Origin: Phycisphaeraceae bacterium
GTDB lineage: Bacteria > Planctomycetota > Phycisphaerae > Phycisphaerales > Phycisphaeraceae
Direction: 5' to 3'
Assembly (NCBI GenBank): GCA_003552605.1
Contig: PUNN01000337.1
Location: 1 to 26,845, forward strand
Length of the DNA: 26,845 nt
In this document: positions 17,330-24,519 of the stretch, one piece after another
Layout: each line of letters starts with the position of its first letter
Position numbering within the stretch: the first letter of the stretch is position 1
Translations under genes and position numbers: made by a program
Notes under the pieces: generated by a model
Told to the model about the DNA's origin: nothing
The model's database searches: none
Seen by the model: the letters and a program-made list of their open reading frames with translations, nothing else

Positions 17330-18439
17330 ATGCCGGATCGCACCCATCACCCCGCCCGCACCCGCGCGATCGCCCTCAGCGTGGGCTTTGTCATGCTCGG
17401 GCTCGCCGCGGTGGGCATCGCTGCGAACGCCGGCCGGTCGGACACCGACAGGCCCGACAGTGCGACCAGCCCCACCGAACCGGCCAATCTCGTCGCCCCG
17501 CGCCTCGCGGGCCACTGGGTGCCGGACCGCCATCTGACCGTCCGACTACAGCAGCGGGTGCCCGAGGGGCTCGATGGCTTCAGCGTCCGGTTCGAGGCCG
17601 ACCGGGAAGCCCTCACCGCCCTGCCGCGCCAACTGCGCAAGCAGATGAGCCGCGACCCGGTCTACCTGACCGGCCGGGCACGTTTCGAGGATGGCGCCGG
17701 CCGCATGGACACGCTGTTCACCCTGACGCGCATCGGCGGCAACCTGGCGCTCAAGACCATCACCCTGCCCGTGCCCGACCCGCAGCAGGCGGCGGAGGGC
17801 GAAGACAGACGGCAGCCGCCGGTGGAGGTGGTCTACCTCCAACTGGCGCGCGGGCATGTCAGGGAGGCGGACCTGCTGTTCATCAGTGATGTGGAGGGGC
17901 GTAACAGCATCGCCCTGCATCGCCGCGGCTCGATGACCACCCCGCCTTCCGCAGCCACGCCGCAGCCGGATGCTGCTTCCGCCTCCGCCCCGGGCGATGC
18001 CGATGCAGCAGAAGACCCTGACATCCCGGAGGCAACAACACAGCGCGGTGGTCAGGCGCCGGAGGGGCCGGCCGCCGCGGCAGACATGCCCGTGGCAGAG
18101 ATGCCTGAGGATCTCGCGGCGAGTATCTCCCGTGCGATCGAGCTGATCGAAGCCGGTGAACACGAAGCGCTCTTCCGTCACCTCGCCCCCGCCGAGGTGA
18201 TCGAGCAACTCGAGGCCGCCGACCGGCTTGAACAAGCCGCCGAAGGCTTCGGCCGCGGGGCTGAAGGGGCCGCCCTGCTCATCGAGCTGCGCCACGCATT
18301 GCAGCAGGGCCCTCAGAACCTTGCCGAAAATGCCCCGGACGACGCCGGGGAAGGCCGCAAGGTCACCTTCCCCGCCATGGACGATGACGATGCCCCGCTC
18401 ACCTTCGTCCGTGAAGGCGACCGATGGGTACTCGAATAG
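17330..18439 (+). CDS. Membrane-anchored or exported protein of unknown function
   Basis: 369-aa protein I do not recognise. An N-terminal Arg-rich stretch is followed by one hydrophobic segment (about residues 14-33, IALSVGFVMLGLAAVGIAA), giving a signal peptide or membrane anchor. The next region (about 55-200) is a mixed alpha/beta domain with patterns such as GFSVRFEADREAL and MDTLFTLTRIGG. Then comes a disordered Ala/Pro/Asp/Glu-rich linker (about 205-260). A C-terminal domain (about 265-369) contains ISRAIELIEAGEHEALF and ends VTFPAMDDDDAPLTFVREGD, resembling small SnoaL/NTF2-like tails that measure an effect on a residue's environment. That is inference only. ATG 17330 was chosen over ATG 17318 because GAGGA stands 5 bases ahead of it. 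It converges on the nucleotidyltransferase gene with a 24-base gap. Confidence 0.7.
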   Translation: MPDRTHHPARTRAIALSVGFVMLGLAAVGIAANAGRSDTDRPDSATSPTEPANLVAPRLAGHWVPDRHLTVRLQQRVPEGLDGFSVRFEADREALTALPRQLRKQMSRDPVYLTGRARFEDGAGRMDTLFTLTRIGGNLALKTITLPVPDPQQAAEGEDRRQPPVEVVYLQLARGHVREADLLFISDVEGRNSIALHRRGSMTTPPSAATPQPDAASASAPGDADAAEDPDIPEATTQRGGQAPEGPAAAADMPVAEMPEDLAASISRAIELIEAGEHEALFRHLAPAEVIEQLEAADRLEQAAEGFGRGAEGAALLIELRHALQQGPQNLAENAPDDAGEGRKVTFPAMDDDDAPLTFVREGDRWVLE

Positions 18440-18463
18440 CCCCGGCTCGGACCACCCCACCGC

Positions 18464-19219
18464 TCACGAACCCGACGGGAAGGTTCGCGATGGATCGCCA
18501 TCGAAGCCGTGCCGGGTGATGAGTTCACCCGCCTGCTTCAAGCTTTCGAACGTGCCGGCATCGGACCACCAGCCCTCGAGCACATCGTATTTGAGTTGCC
18601 CGCGACGAAGGTAGTGGTTGTTGACATCGGTGATTTCCAGTTCACCGCGGGCAGAAGGCTCGAGCGTACGGCAGACATCGAACACATCGGGCGGGTAGAA
18701 GTAGAGCCCCGTGACGGCAAAGTGGCTTTGCGGCCGGGCGGGCTTCTCTTCGATGGTCACAAGGCGGTCGCCTTCGAACCTGGCGATGCCGAACCGCTCG
18801 GGTGTGTCCACCGGCTTCAGCACAATCCGGGCGCCGTGCTGCTGACCGGTGTACGCCTCGACGTGCGGGGCGATGCCGTGGCCGAAGAGGTTATCGCCGA
18901 GCACAGCGCACAGTCTGTCCCCGCGGCAGAAGTCCCCGGCCACGCTCAAGGCCGCGGCGATACCGCCGGGGCCGGGCTCGGCCACGATCTCGAGCCGCCG
19001 GGCGCCGAAGCCGCGGCCATCGCCGAGCAGGTGCTTGAAGTCGGCAAGATGAGCCGCGGCGGTGACCACGAGTATCTCATCAATCCCGGCCGCCGTAAGC
19101 GAACACAACGGATACAGGATCATCGCCCGCCCATGGATGGGCAGCAGATGCTTGTTCGTGTGACGGGTCAACGGCCACAGCCGCGACCCCGTCCCGCCAG
19201 CGAGGATGACACCTTTCAT
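18464..19219 (-). CDS. Sugar-1-phosphate nucleotidyltransferase, short RmlA-like
   Basis: 251-aa enzyme of the glucose-1-phosphate thymidylyltransferase family, which joins an NTP and a sugar 1-phosphate to make an NDP-sugar for surface polysaccharides. Motifs: AGGTGSRLWPLT (7-18), TNKHLLPI with the catalytic Lys23, EPGPGGIAAAL, GDN (Asp109, metal ligand), FEGDRLVTIEEKP, TGLYFY, ELEITDVNN and WWSDAGTFESL. It is about 40 residues shorter than typical RmlA, lacking the C-terminal helices that form the allosteric dTTP site. The nucleotide and sugar are therefore uncertain. ATG 19219 was chosen because the protein then begins MKGVILAGG; the in-frame extension upstream has no family similarity. 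No other NDP-sugar genes lie beside it, but manB and glmS in the window supply related precursors. Confidence 0.88.
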   Translation of the reverse strand: MKGVILAGGTGSRLWPLTRHTNKHLLPIHGRAMILYPLCSLTAAGIDEILVVTAAAHLADFKHLLGDGRGFGARRLEIVAEPGPGGIAAALSVAGDFCRGDRLCAVLGDNLFGHGIAPHVEAYTGQQHGARIVLKPVDTPERFGIARFEGDRLVTIEEKPARPQSHFAVTGLYFYPPDVFDVCRTLEPSARGELEITDVNNHYLRRGQLKYDVLEGWWSDAGTFESLKQAGELITRHGFDGDPSRTFPSGS

Positions 19220-19534
19220 AAACAGCTCGCAAACCACGTCCCCGCCCGCACTCAGTCTTCCGCCATTGACCATCGACCCGGTCGGGCCCGCGGCGTGAGT
19301 CTTCCCCCAACACCCACATCCAGCGCACACGCGCTGCCCATTCCAACCACTCGTTATTCATAGCAGTTGCCACCGCATTGTGACACCCTGAACGGGAGCC
19401 GCCAAGGCAAACGCATGCCGTCGACGCTCCCTGCCCCAGCATCCCCCCGGGAGCCGCACCGGCCAACCATGCCCCACCTCCCGAAAGGGCCGCCAATGCC
19501 CCTGCAATCCCACAGCACTCCACCTCTCCCTCCT
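19220..19534. other. Leader region of the nucleotidyltransferase gene
   Basis: 315 bases between the nucleotidyltransferase start and the first repeat unit. No gene is supported. A minus-strand promoter must lie here, but I see no convincing pair of boxes. Confidence 0.4.
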
Positions 19535-19707
19535 TTCCCCCGGCCTCTGCGCATCCCGTAATTTGGCCCCTGCCCCATCATCGCAATAACGCGCGCAGCA
19601 TCCCACAATCGCTTTTTTCGTGTCTTTCGCGCTTTTCGCAGTCTCCCCTCCCATCGCTGTCACTTTCGTAGTTTCACCATGCACGGGCCTGACGCAACCC
19701 CACCCTG

Positions 19708-19825
19708 TTCACCCTCGTTGAAGCAGAACATCACCCCCCGACACCCTTACCGATCGCTCATACTTCGATGTAGTCACATGATCGTTCGAAGATCTCGCGC
19801 TACGGGATCAAGAAAGGCAACTACG
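19708..19825 (-). pseudogene. Decayed 3' end of pth inside repeat unit B1
   Basis: The minus strand in the pth frame reads FERSCDYIEV, stop, AIGKGVGG, stop. It has the same TGA in place of the pth Trp codon as the remnants in A1 and B2, and the same missing base before the old stop codon. Confidence 0.75.
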
Positions 19826-20082
19826 AAAAACCCCAAATGCACGAAATCCTGATCTCTGCAACAGACTTGACCCACAGAGGTGCGTGCTAACACGCCGTTT
19901 GCCCTCCCCCTTTTCCGCGTTTTCTGCGTTTTCCGTAGTTTCTCTCCTGCCCCATCAACGCGATGACACAAGCAGCATTCCACAATGGGTTTTCGTGTCT
20001 TTCGCGCTTTTCGTAGTTTCCGCTCTCCTCGCTGTCACCTCCACAGTTTCACCATGCGATTAGCCGGCGCAACTCTATCTTA

Positions 20083-20200
20083 TTCACCCCATTGAAGCAG
20101 GACATCACCACATGAAAATTACTATCGCTCGCTCATGTCTCGATATAGTCACATGATCGTTCGAGGCCATCACGCCACGGGAGTGAGAAAGGCAACTACG
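20083..20200 (-). pseudogene. Decayed 3' end of pth inside repeat unit B2
   Basis: The minus strand in the pth frame reads DGLERSCDYIET, stop, ASDSNFH and then VVMSCFNGVNK. Intact pth reads LERACDCIEAW and then VVMSRFNGG, stop. It aligns without gaps over about 75 bases, is the best preserved of the four remnants, and lies one unit from the real gene. Confidence 0.8.
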
Positions 20201-20457
20201 AAAAACCCTAGATACACGAAATCCTGATCTCTGCAACAGACTTGCCCCACAGAGGTGCGTGTTGACACGCCGTACGCTCTCCCCTTTTCCGCGTTTTCTG
20301 CGTTTTCCGTAGTTTCTCTCCCGCCCCATCATTGCGATGACACAAGCAGTATTCTATAATAACTTTTCGTGTCTTTCGCGTTTTTCGCAGTTTACTCTCC
20401 CATCGCTATCACCTTCACAGTTCCACCATGCACTGACCTGACGTAACTTTCCCCTGT

Positions 20458-21024
20458 TCACCCTCCGTTGAAGCGGGACATCACCACCTGTATGTCTTCA
20501 CCTTCCGCCCATGCCTCGATACAGTCACAGGCCCGTTCGAGGGCGGGTTCGAGGGCGTCGCGCTGTTCAGGTGTGAAGCGGCCGAGGACGTAGTCCCGCT
20601 GCTTCATCCGCGGCGGTGGCGGGTCGATGCCGATGCGCAGCCGCGGGTAGCCCCGCGTGCCGACGGCCCGCTCGATGTCGGTCAGGCCGTTGTGCCCACC
20701 GGCGCTGCCCTCAGGCCGCAGGCGGATGCGGCCGACAGGCAGCGCGGCATCATCGACCACCACCAGGAGGTTCGCAGGCTCAACCTTGTAAAAACGCATC
20801 GCCTCACCCACCGCACGACCGGAGCGGTTCATGTACGTCTGCGGCTGCATGAGCAGGCACCTGCCATCACCGATGCGGCCTTCGAGCACACCACTGTGGA
20901 AGCGATGCTTGATACCGCTCAGGCCATGACGCCGTGCGAGGCGGTCGAGCACGAGAAAACCGGCGTTGTGGCGGGTCTGCTCATACTCGCGGCCGGGATT
21001 ACCCAGCCCGACAATCAACCGCAT
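20458..21024 (-). CDS. pth: Peptidyl-tRNA hydrolase
   Basis: Frees tRNA from peptidyl-tRNAs that drop off ribosomes; cytoplasmic and usually essential. At 188 aa it has the usual length. Motifs: MRLIVGLGNPG at the start, TRHNAGF with catalytic His19 and Asn20, QPQTYMNRSG with the tRNA-binding Asn, VVVDDAALPVG with Asp91 and Asp92 near the catalytic centre, GSAGGHNGL with Asn112, and the C-terminal VVMSRFN. ATG 21024 was chosen because GGAG stands 9 bases ahead and the family N-terminus begins there. The frame stays open for 125 codons further upstream, so an N-terminal extension is not excluded. It lies downstream of rplY on the same strand, the usual order, but 632 bases away. A copy of its last 35-40 codons is present in every unit of the adjacent repeat array. 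Confidence 0.95.
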   Translation of the reverse strand: MRLIVGLGNPGREYEQTRHNAGFLVLDRLARRHGLSGIKHRFHSGVLEGRIGDGRCLLMQPQTYMNRSGRAVGEAMRFYKVEPANLLVVVDDAALPVGRIRLRPEGSAGGHNGLTDIERAVGTRGYPRLRIGIDPPPPRMKQRDYVLGRFTPEQRDALEPALERACDCIEAWAEGEDIQVVMSRFNGG

Positions 21025-21232
21025 GACAGAGGCTCCGGTCGCATCAGATTCACGGTCATCCCCGCCGCGCTCAAGGCCGGCCACCGCTGCCTGCTCCAAC
21101 GCCTGCGAAGATGCTTCATCGCCCCCTGCCGGAGTCGCGGCCTGAACCGGGGCTCGCTGCGATGCGACCTCGGCGCCGCTCTGCGCGGATGTTCCGGAAC
21201 GCACTTCCGCGGATGCTTCCGGGAAATTCTCC

Positions 21233-21286
21233 GGGGATTCCAAGGATTCCGGGGATTCCGGGGATTCCGGGGATTCCGGGGATTCC
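21233..21286 (+). repeat. Minisatellite of six 9-base units
   Basis: GGGGATTCC is repeated in tandem six times; the second unit is AAGGATTCC and the others are identical. On the minus strand it would read Pro-Glu-Ser repeats in the frame that continues into pth. The multiple-of-three unit keeps both strands open. Copy number is likely to vary between strains. Confidence 0.9.
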
Positions 21287-21631
21287 GGGGGGTCTTCCGG
21301 CGGGGGGCCGCCGCGGAGGATGGTGCAAAGTGCGCGTCGCAGGGCAGTGAGCATGGGACTTGATGCCTCTGGTGAACGCCTCGAACAGATCAGCCGCACC
21401 CCGCCACACCTCGCGGCGAGCCATGGCCCTGTGCTTATGGTCAGGCGAAGCCGCGGCGGGCACGCTCACCGCAGTGCCATCTGCCCCACCGCATCCATCG
21501 GGCCGACCGACCGGTCTTGCGGACATCACCATGGGCGAAACAACGGGGCCATCAGCAGGCTGCGGTGAGAAGTCCGCCACCCCACCTCCGGGCGCCCCGC
21601 CCAATGGACCCCCGCAGCCCCGCCCCCGGAG

Positions 21632-21650
21632 CCCCCCGTAGAACAGGGGG
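21632..21650 (-). terminator. Hairpin just after rplY
   Basis: CCCCC-N8-GGGGG lies 7 bases beyond the rplY stop on the minus strand. There is no T-run, so termination would be partial at best; it may set the ratio of rplY to pth transcript. Confidence 0.35.
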
Positions 21651-21656
21651 ATGGAG

Positions 21657-22313
21657 TTACTCCTCCTCGCCGCCTTCTTCTTCGCCTTCGCCGCGACCAA
21701 TGACCTCCGGCTCGCCTTCCGCGGCCGCTTCGGCCTCTTCATCTTCTTCCTCGGTGACGGTGACGGTGGCCACGTGGGCGATCAACAATTCACCATCGCT
21801 GGCCAGTTCAACGCCGGGGGGCATGGTCAGTTCCGAGGCGTAAATCATCCCGCCAACGTCAAGCTTGCTCACATCCACTTCGATGTGGTCGGGGATGCTG
21901 TCGGCGCGGCAGGTGACGTCGATCTCGGTCAGGGGATGCTCAAGATACGTCCCCGGCTCCTTGAGGCCCGGCGCTTCGCCCTTGAGGGCCAGTTCGACGG
22001 TCACGGTGACGCTTTCAGTCAGGTCCACGCGGTTGAGGTCGACGTGGAGGATCGTCGTGCCGAGGTAATCCCACTGCACATCCTTGACCAGGCACGAGCC
22101 GCCTTTGCCCGCCGCCTCGGCTTCGATCAGCCGGGCGCCATCGTGGAGCAGGTCGGTGAAGGTGCGATAGTCGACGCTGCCGTGGACGGGTTCCTCACCA
22201 TGGCCGTATATGACCACGGGCAACTGGCCCTGCTCGCGCAGGCGTCGCGATTCGCGGCTGCCGGTTCGGCTTCGCGGTTGAATGGTAACGGTGGGGATGG
22301 TGCTGGTCGCCAT
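21657..22313 (-). CDS. rplY: 50S ribosomal protein L25, Ctc form
   Basis: 218-aa L25/TL5/Ctc protein that binds 5S rRNA in the large ribosomal subunit. The N-terminal L25 domain (about 1-95) carries SRESRRLREQGQLPVVIYGHGE and HVDLNRVDL. The C-terminal beta domain (about 96-185) includes VELALKGEAPGLKEPG and DHIEVDVSKLDVG, as in the long Ctc form. The last 30 residues are almost all Glu, Gly and Ala, an acidic tail common in this form. GGAG stands 9 bases ahead of the ATG at 22313. A possible extended -10 (TGCTACACT, minus strand, near 22577-22569) would give a leader of about 250 bases. The rplY-pth order is the common bacterial one; the usual upstream prs gene is absent. Confidence 0.93.
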   Translation of the reverse strand: MATSTIPTVTIQPRSRTGSRESRRLREQGQLPVVIYGHGEEPVHGSVDYRTFTDLLHDGARLIEAEAAGKGGSCLVKDVQWDYLGTTILHVDLNRVDLTESVTVTVELALKGEAPGLKEPGTYLEHPLTEIDVTCRADSIPDHIEVDVSKLDVGGMIYASELTMPPGVELASDGELLIAHVATVTVTEEEDEEAEAAAEGEPEVIGRGEGEEEGGEEE

Positions 22314-22619
22314 CGTGCAGGTCTCCGGGGGGGATTGCCGCGTGGGGTGTTGCCTGGGTCTGGGTCTCTCGGCCGGTCACCGGCCCGGCCTTGCATGGCC
22401 CTTCGGGAGTTCAGGCGCCCCGGGAGGTTCCGGGGGCCGCCGTTGCCGGGGCCGGGCAAATCCCGGGGGCCGGGGCCAAGGGCTGTGGTATGCTCGGGGC
22501 CATCCATCGCGACCCCCCTCCGATGCGCAAGCGCGGGTGCAGGGCCGGGGAAGGACGGCGAGCCGGGAAGTGTAGCACAGTTACGGCCAAGACGTCGAAC
22601 GGGCCCGCGGCGGTCCCAG

Positions 22620-22845
22620 GGCGAAGGGCGCATGACACGTATCGCGGCTGGTCGCCTGGGCCCTCACTCCCCTCTCCCCTTGGGAGAGGGGCCGGGGGTG
22701 AGGGCTGGTTCGGACGGGCCGCGCGCGTTTCCCCTCACCCCAGCCCTCTCCCGGGGGGAGAGGGAGCAAGAGCCTTCCGGGGCGCATGTCATGGACCCCA
22801 AGGCGAAGGGCGCATGACACGCGTCATGCACCCCAAGGCCAAGGC
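22620..22845 (+). mobile_element. Nested MITE-like ends and CCCTC hairpins
   Basis: GGCGAAGGGCGCATGACACG is perfectly repeated at 22620-22639 and 22802-22821. The first copy runs into a segment closed by CATGTCATGGACCCCAA (about 22787-22801), an imperfect inverse of GCATGACACG. The second copy runs at once into CGTCATGCACCCCAA, making a minimal palindrome GCATGAC-ACGC-GTCATGC (22812-22829), then GGCCAAGGCG, a diverged third copy of the flank. Inside the first segment are two CCCTC hairpins: 22661-22704, with a 10-bp perfect inner stem CCCCTCTCCC/GGGAGAGGGG and outer arms CCCTCAC/GTGAGGG, and about 22733-22769. The ends belong to the family of the element at 10571; the content differs. Confidence 0.55.
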
Positions 22846-22879
22846 GTATCCGCTGGTCCCCCGGGCCAGTGGCCAACGC

Positions 22880-22888
22880 TGCTATAAT
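22880..22888 (+). promoter_or_regulatory. Extended -10 promoter of the MDR gene
   Basis: TGCTATAAT, an extended -10 box with a perfect TATAAT at 22883-22888, lies 58 bases ahead of the oxidoreductase start. No matching -35 is visible, which is usual for extended -10 promoters. It stands directly after the repeat cluster. Confidence 0.5.
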
Positions 22889-22945
22889 CGCCTCCCCGCC
22901 GCTTCGCCAACTGCTGCCCGTGGAATCCCCTTTGAAGGACCCCTC

Positions 22946-24262
22946 ATGCCCACGTTCGAGACTTCCCGTGACCCGGCCACATTGACCGTGCCTGCGACGA
23001 TGAAGGGCCTCACCCTGCGCGGCCGGGGGTTTGAAAGCCTCGCGGTCGAGCAGGTGCCGGTCCCCGAGCCGGGGCCGGGCCAGCTTCTTGCGCGGGTCGA
23101 CGCGGCGGGGGTGTGTACCTCGATCCTCAAGCTGCTCGCCCAGGGCAGCGATCATAAGTTCCTCAACGGCTGGGACCTCGAGCAATACCCGGTCATCCTC
23201 GGCGACGAGGGGGCTGTCACGATCGTGAAGGTCGGGGCCGACCTCGCCGATCGTTACACCCCCGGTGAGCGCTATGCGGTGCAGCCGGCGGTGGACGTGG
23301 CGCCGATCAACCACCGCGAACGATACCGCGATCACGGCCGCAGCATGAGCAAGGTCGCCGTCGGCTACACCCTGCCCGGTCATCTCGCCCAGTACATGCT
23401 CATTCCCGAGGAAGTCATCGCCGGCCGATGCATGCTGCCACTGCCGGATGAGGGGATGTCCTGCTTCGGCGTGTCGATGGCGGAGCCGATCTCATGCGTC
23501 TACTCGGCTCAGGATCGCCAGATTCACCTGCACAAGGCCGATGCCTTCTCGCCGCGCGTGCCCAAGCTCGGGCTGCTCGAGGGCGGATTGACCGTGGTCA
23601 TCGGTGCCGGGGCAATGGGCCGGATGCATGTTGAACTCGCCATGCGGTTCCATCCGCGGGCGATCATCGTCAGCGATCCGCTCGATGAGCGGCGGGCGAT
23701 CACTCGCAAAAGGCTCGAAGCCAAGGCCGGGGCCGCCGGCATCCGCCTGCGGACGGTCGCCCCGGATGAACTGCCGGCGGCGGTCGCGGCTGAGAACGAA
23801 CCCGGCGCCGCCAATACTTCCGGGGGCGGGGGTGTGGATGATTTGATCCTCGCCGTCGGGGTGCAGGCGGTGCAGCAGCAGGCACTCGATCTGCTCGGCC
23901 CCGGCGGGGTGGCCAACCTCTTCGGCGGCCTGCCGCGCGGCCAGCACACCCTCGAGGTCGATGCCATCCGAGTCCACTACGAAGAGATCAAGCTCGTCGG
24001 TTCGAGTGGCGGCGCGCCTTCGGACATGGCCGCCACGCTCGATGCCATCGCGCAGAACCAGATCGACCCGGGCAACTACGTCTACGCCGTCGGCTCGCTC
24101 GAACACGCCATCGACGTGCTCAAGCTCATCGAGCAGGCCAAGGTCGACGGCAAGGCCATCCTCTACCCCCACGCCCAACTCGACCAGCTCACGCCCGTCG
24201 ACCACTGGAGCGCGGCGAAGGAGCGAGAACTGATGGAGACTTGCGGCCGAGCCGGCGCCTGA
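22946..24262 (+). CDS. MDR-superfamily dehydrogenase, L-sorbose-1-phosphate-reductase-like
   Basis: 438-aa medium-chain dehydrogenase/reductase. The N-terminal catalytic domain has the GroES-like fold with VDAAGVCTS (Cys57), the insertion LAQGSDHKFLNGWD typical of SorE-like enzymes, and GDEGAV. The NAD(P)-binding domain has VVIGAGAMGRMHVELAM (GxGxxG at 220-225). Late markers are LFGGLPRGQ and VGSSGGAPSDM. The usual GHE zinc motif reads GDE (Asp87, Glu88), and the four structural-zinc cysteines are missing. Glu180 in AEPISC may be a further ligand. It probably oxidises or reduces a sugar or sugar-phosphate alcohol; the substrate is not known. ATG 22946 was chosen for GAAGGA 6 bases ahead. It is divergent from rplY and followed after 257 bases by the phosphatase gene. 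Confidence 0.82.
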   Translation: MPTFETSRDPATLTVPATMKGLTLRGRGFESLAVEQVPVPEPGPGQLLARVDAAGVCTSILKLLAQGSDHKFLNGWDLEQYPVILGDEGAVTIVKVGADLADRYTPGERYAVQPAVDVAPINHRERYRDHGRSMSKVAVGYTLPGHLAQYMLIPEEVIAGRCMLPLPDEGMSCFGVSMAEPISCVYSAQDRQIHLHKADAFSPRVPKLGLLEGGLTVVIGAGAMGRMHVELAMRFHPRAIIVSDPLDERRAITRKRLEAKAGAAGIRLRTVAPDELPAAVAAENEPGAANTSGGGGVDDLILAVGVQAVQQQALDLLGPGGVANLFGGLPRGQHTLEVDAIRVHYEEIKLVGSSGGAPSDMAATLDAIAQNQIDPGNYVYAVGSLEHAIDVLKLIEQAKVDGKAILYPHAQLDQLTPVDHWSAAKERELMETCGRAGA

Positions 24263-24519
24263 GCCGCCATAATGCACTCGGAATTGTGCAAACCGGCATC
24301 CAGGGCGGCCACCGGTTGAGCGGCACCACCGCATGGTAAAGGGCGGGTGTGGCATGAAACAGCCCCCGCCCCCCCGCCTTCGCCGCCATGCCAGGCGGCA
24401 CCTCAACTGCCGCCGCTAACGCCACTGCCTGGGTCTATCCCAGATTGCGCCGCCGGGCCCCGCTTCGACGGCCAATCCACTCCCCACCCATGCGACATCC
24501 TCCCTTATCGGCTTGTAAC

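Larger units (their letters stand above)
19535..20456 (-). repeat. Array of 375-bp units abutting the 3' end of pth
   Basis: Three units: B1 (about 19535-19908, first ladder degenerate), B2 (19909-20282) and B3 (20283-20456), the last running directly into the intact pth 3' end, which takes the place of the pth-like segment of the other units. The shared landmark TTCACCC starts at 19708, 20083 and 20457, giving periods of 375 and 374. Content and order match the units at 6281-7062: two 9-base ladders, GATGACACAAGCAGCAT, the pth segment, the inverted ladder, then CCACAGAGGTGCGTG. The array fills the space where genes co-transcribed with pth would be expected. Confidence 0.9.
21025..21656. other. 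Long spacer between rplY and pth
   Basis: 632 bases where a few tens would be normal. On the minus strand the pth frame is open up to 21399, encoding an Ala/Glu/Ser-rich, probably disordered stretch with a PES repeat. No family is recognised and no ribosome binding site precedes the far ATGs at 21399 or 21354. It is either an unusual N-terminal extension of Pth or non-coding DNA left open by chance; the second is simpler. Confidence 0.4.
22314..22945. other. Divergent intergenic region between rplY and the MDR gene
   Basis: 632 bases holding the rplY leader (22314-22570, G/C-runs such as CCGGGGGCC without a defined structure), a repeat cluster at 22620-22845, and the promoter of the oxidoreductase gene. 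No gene is supported; the open frame that joins the oxidoreductase from 22391 runs through the repeats and has no ribosome binding site. Confidence 0.55.

Noticed and set aside
18509..19363. Plus-strand open frame opposite the nucleotidyltransferase
   Set aside because: It is antisense to a gene with clear catalytic motifs and has no recognisable domain.
19535..20456. CRISPR array
   Set aside because: The period is about 375 bases and the whole unit is repeated; there are no short repeats with unique spacers and no cas genes.
22391..22945. N-terminal extension of the MDR oxidoreductase
   Set aside because: The open frame crosses nested element ends and hairpins, lacks a ribosome binding site, and a strong one stands at the normal family start (22946).
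24353..24420. Possible further MITE-like element (GCATGAAAC) between the MDR and phosphatase genes
   Set aside because: Only the left end is loosely similar, no right end or palindrome matches, and there is no flanking repeat.
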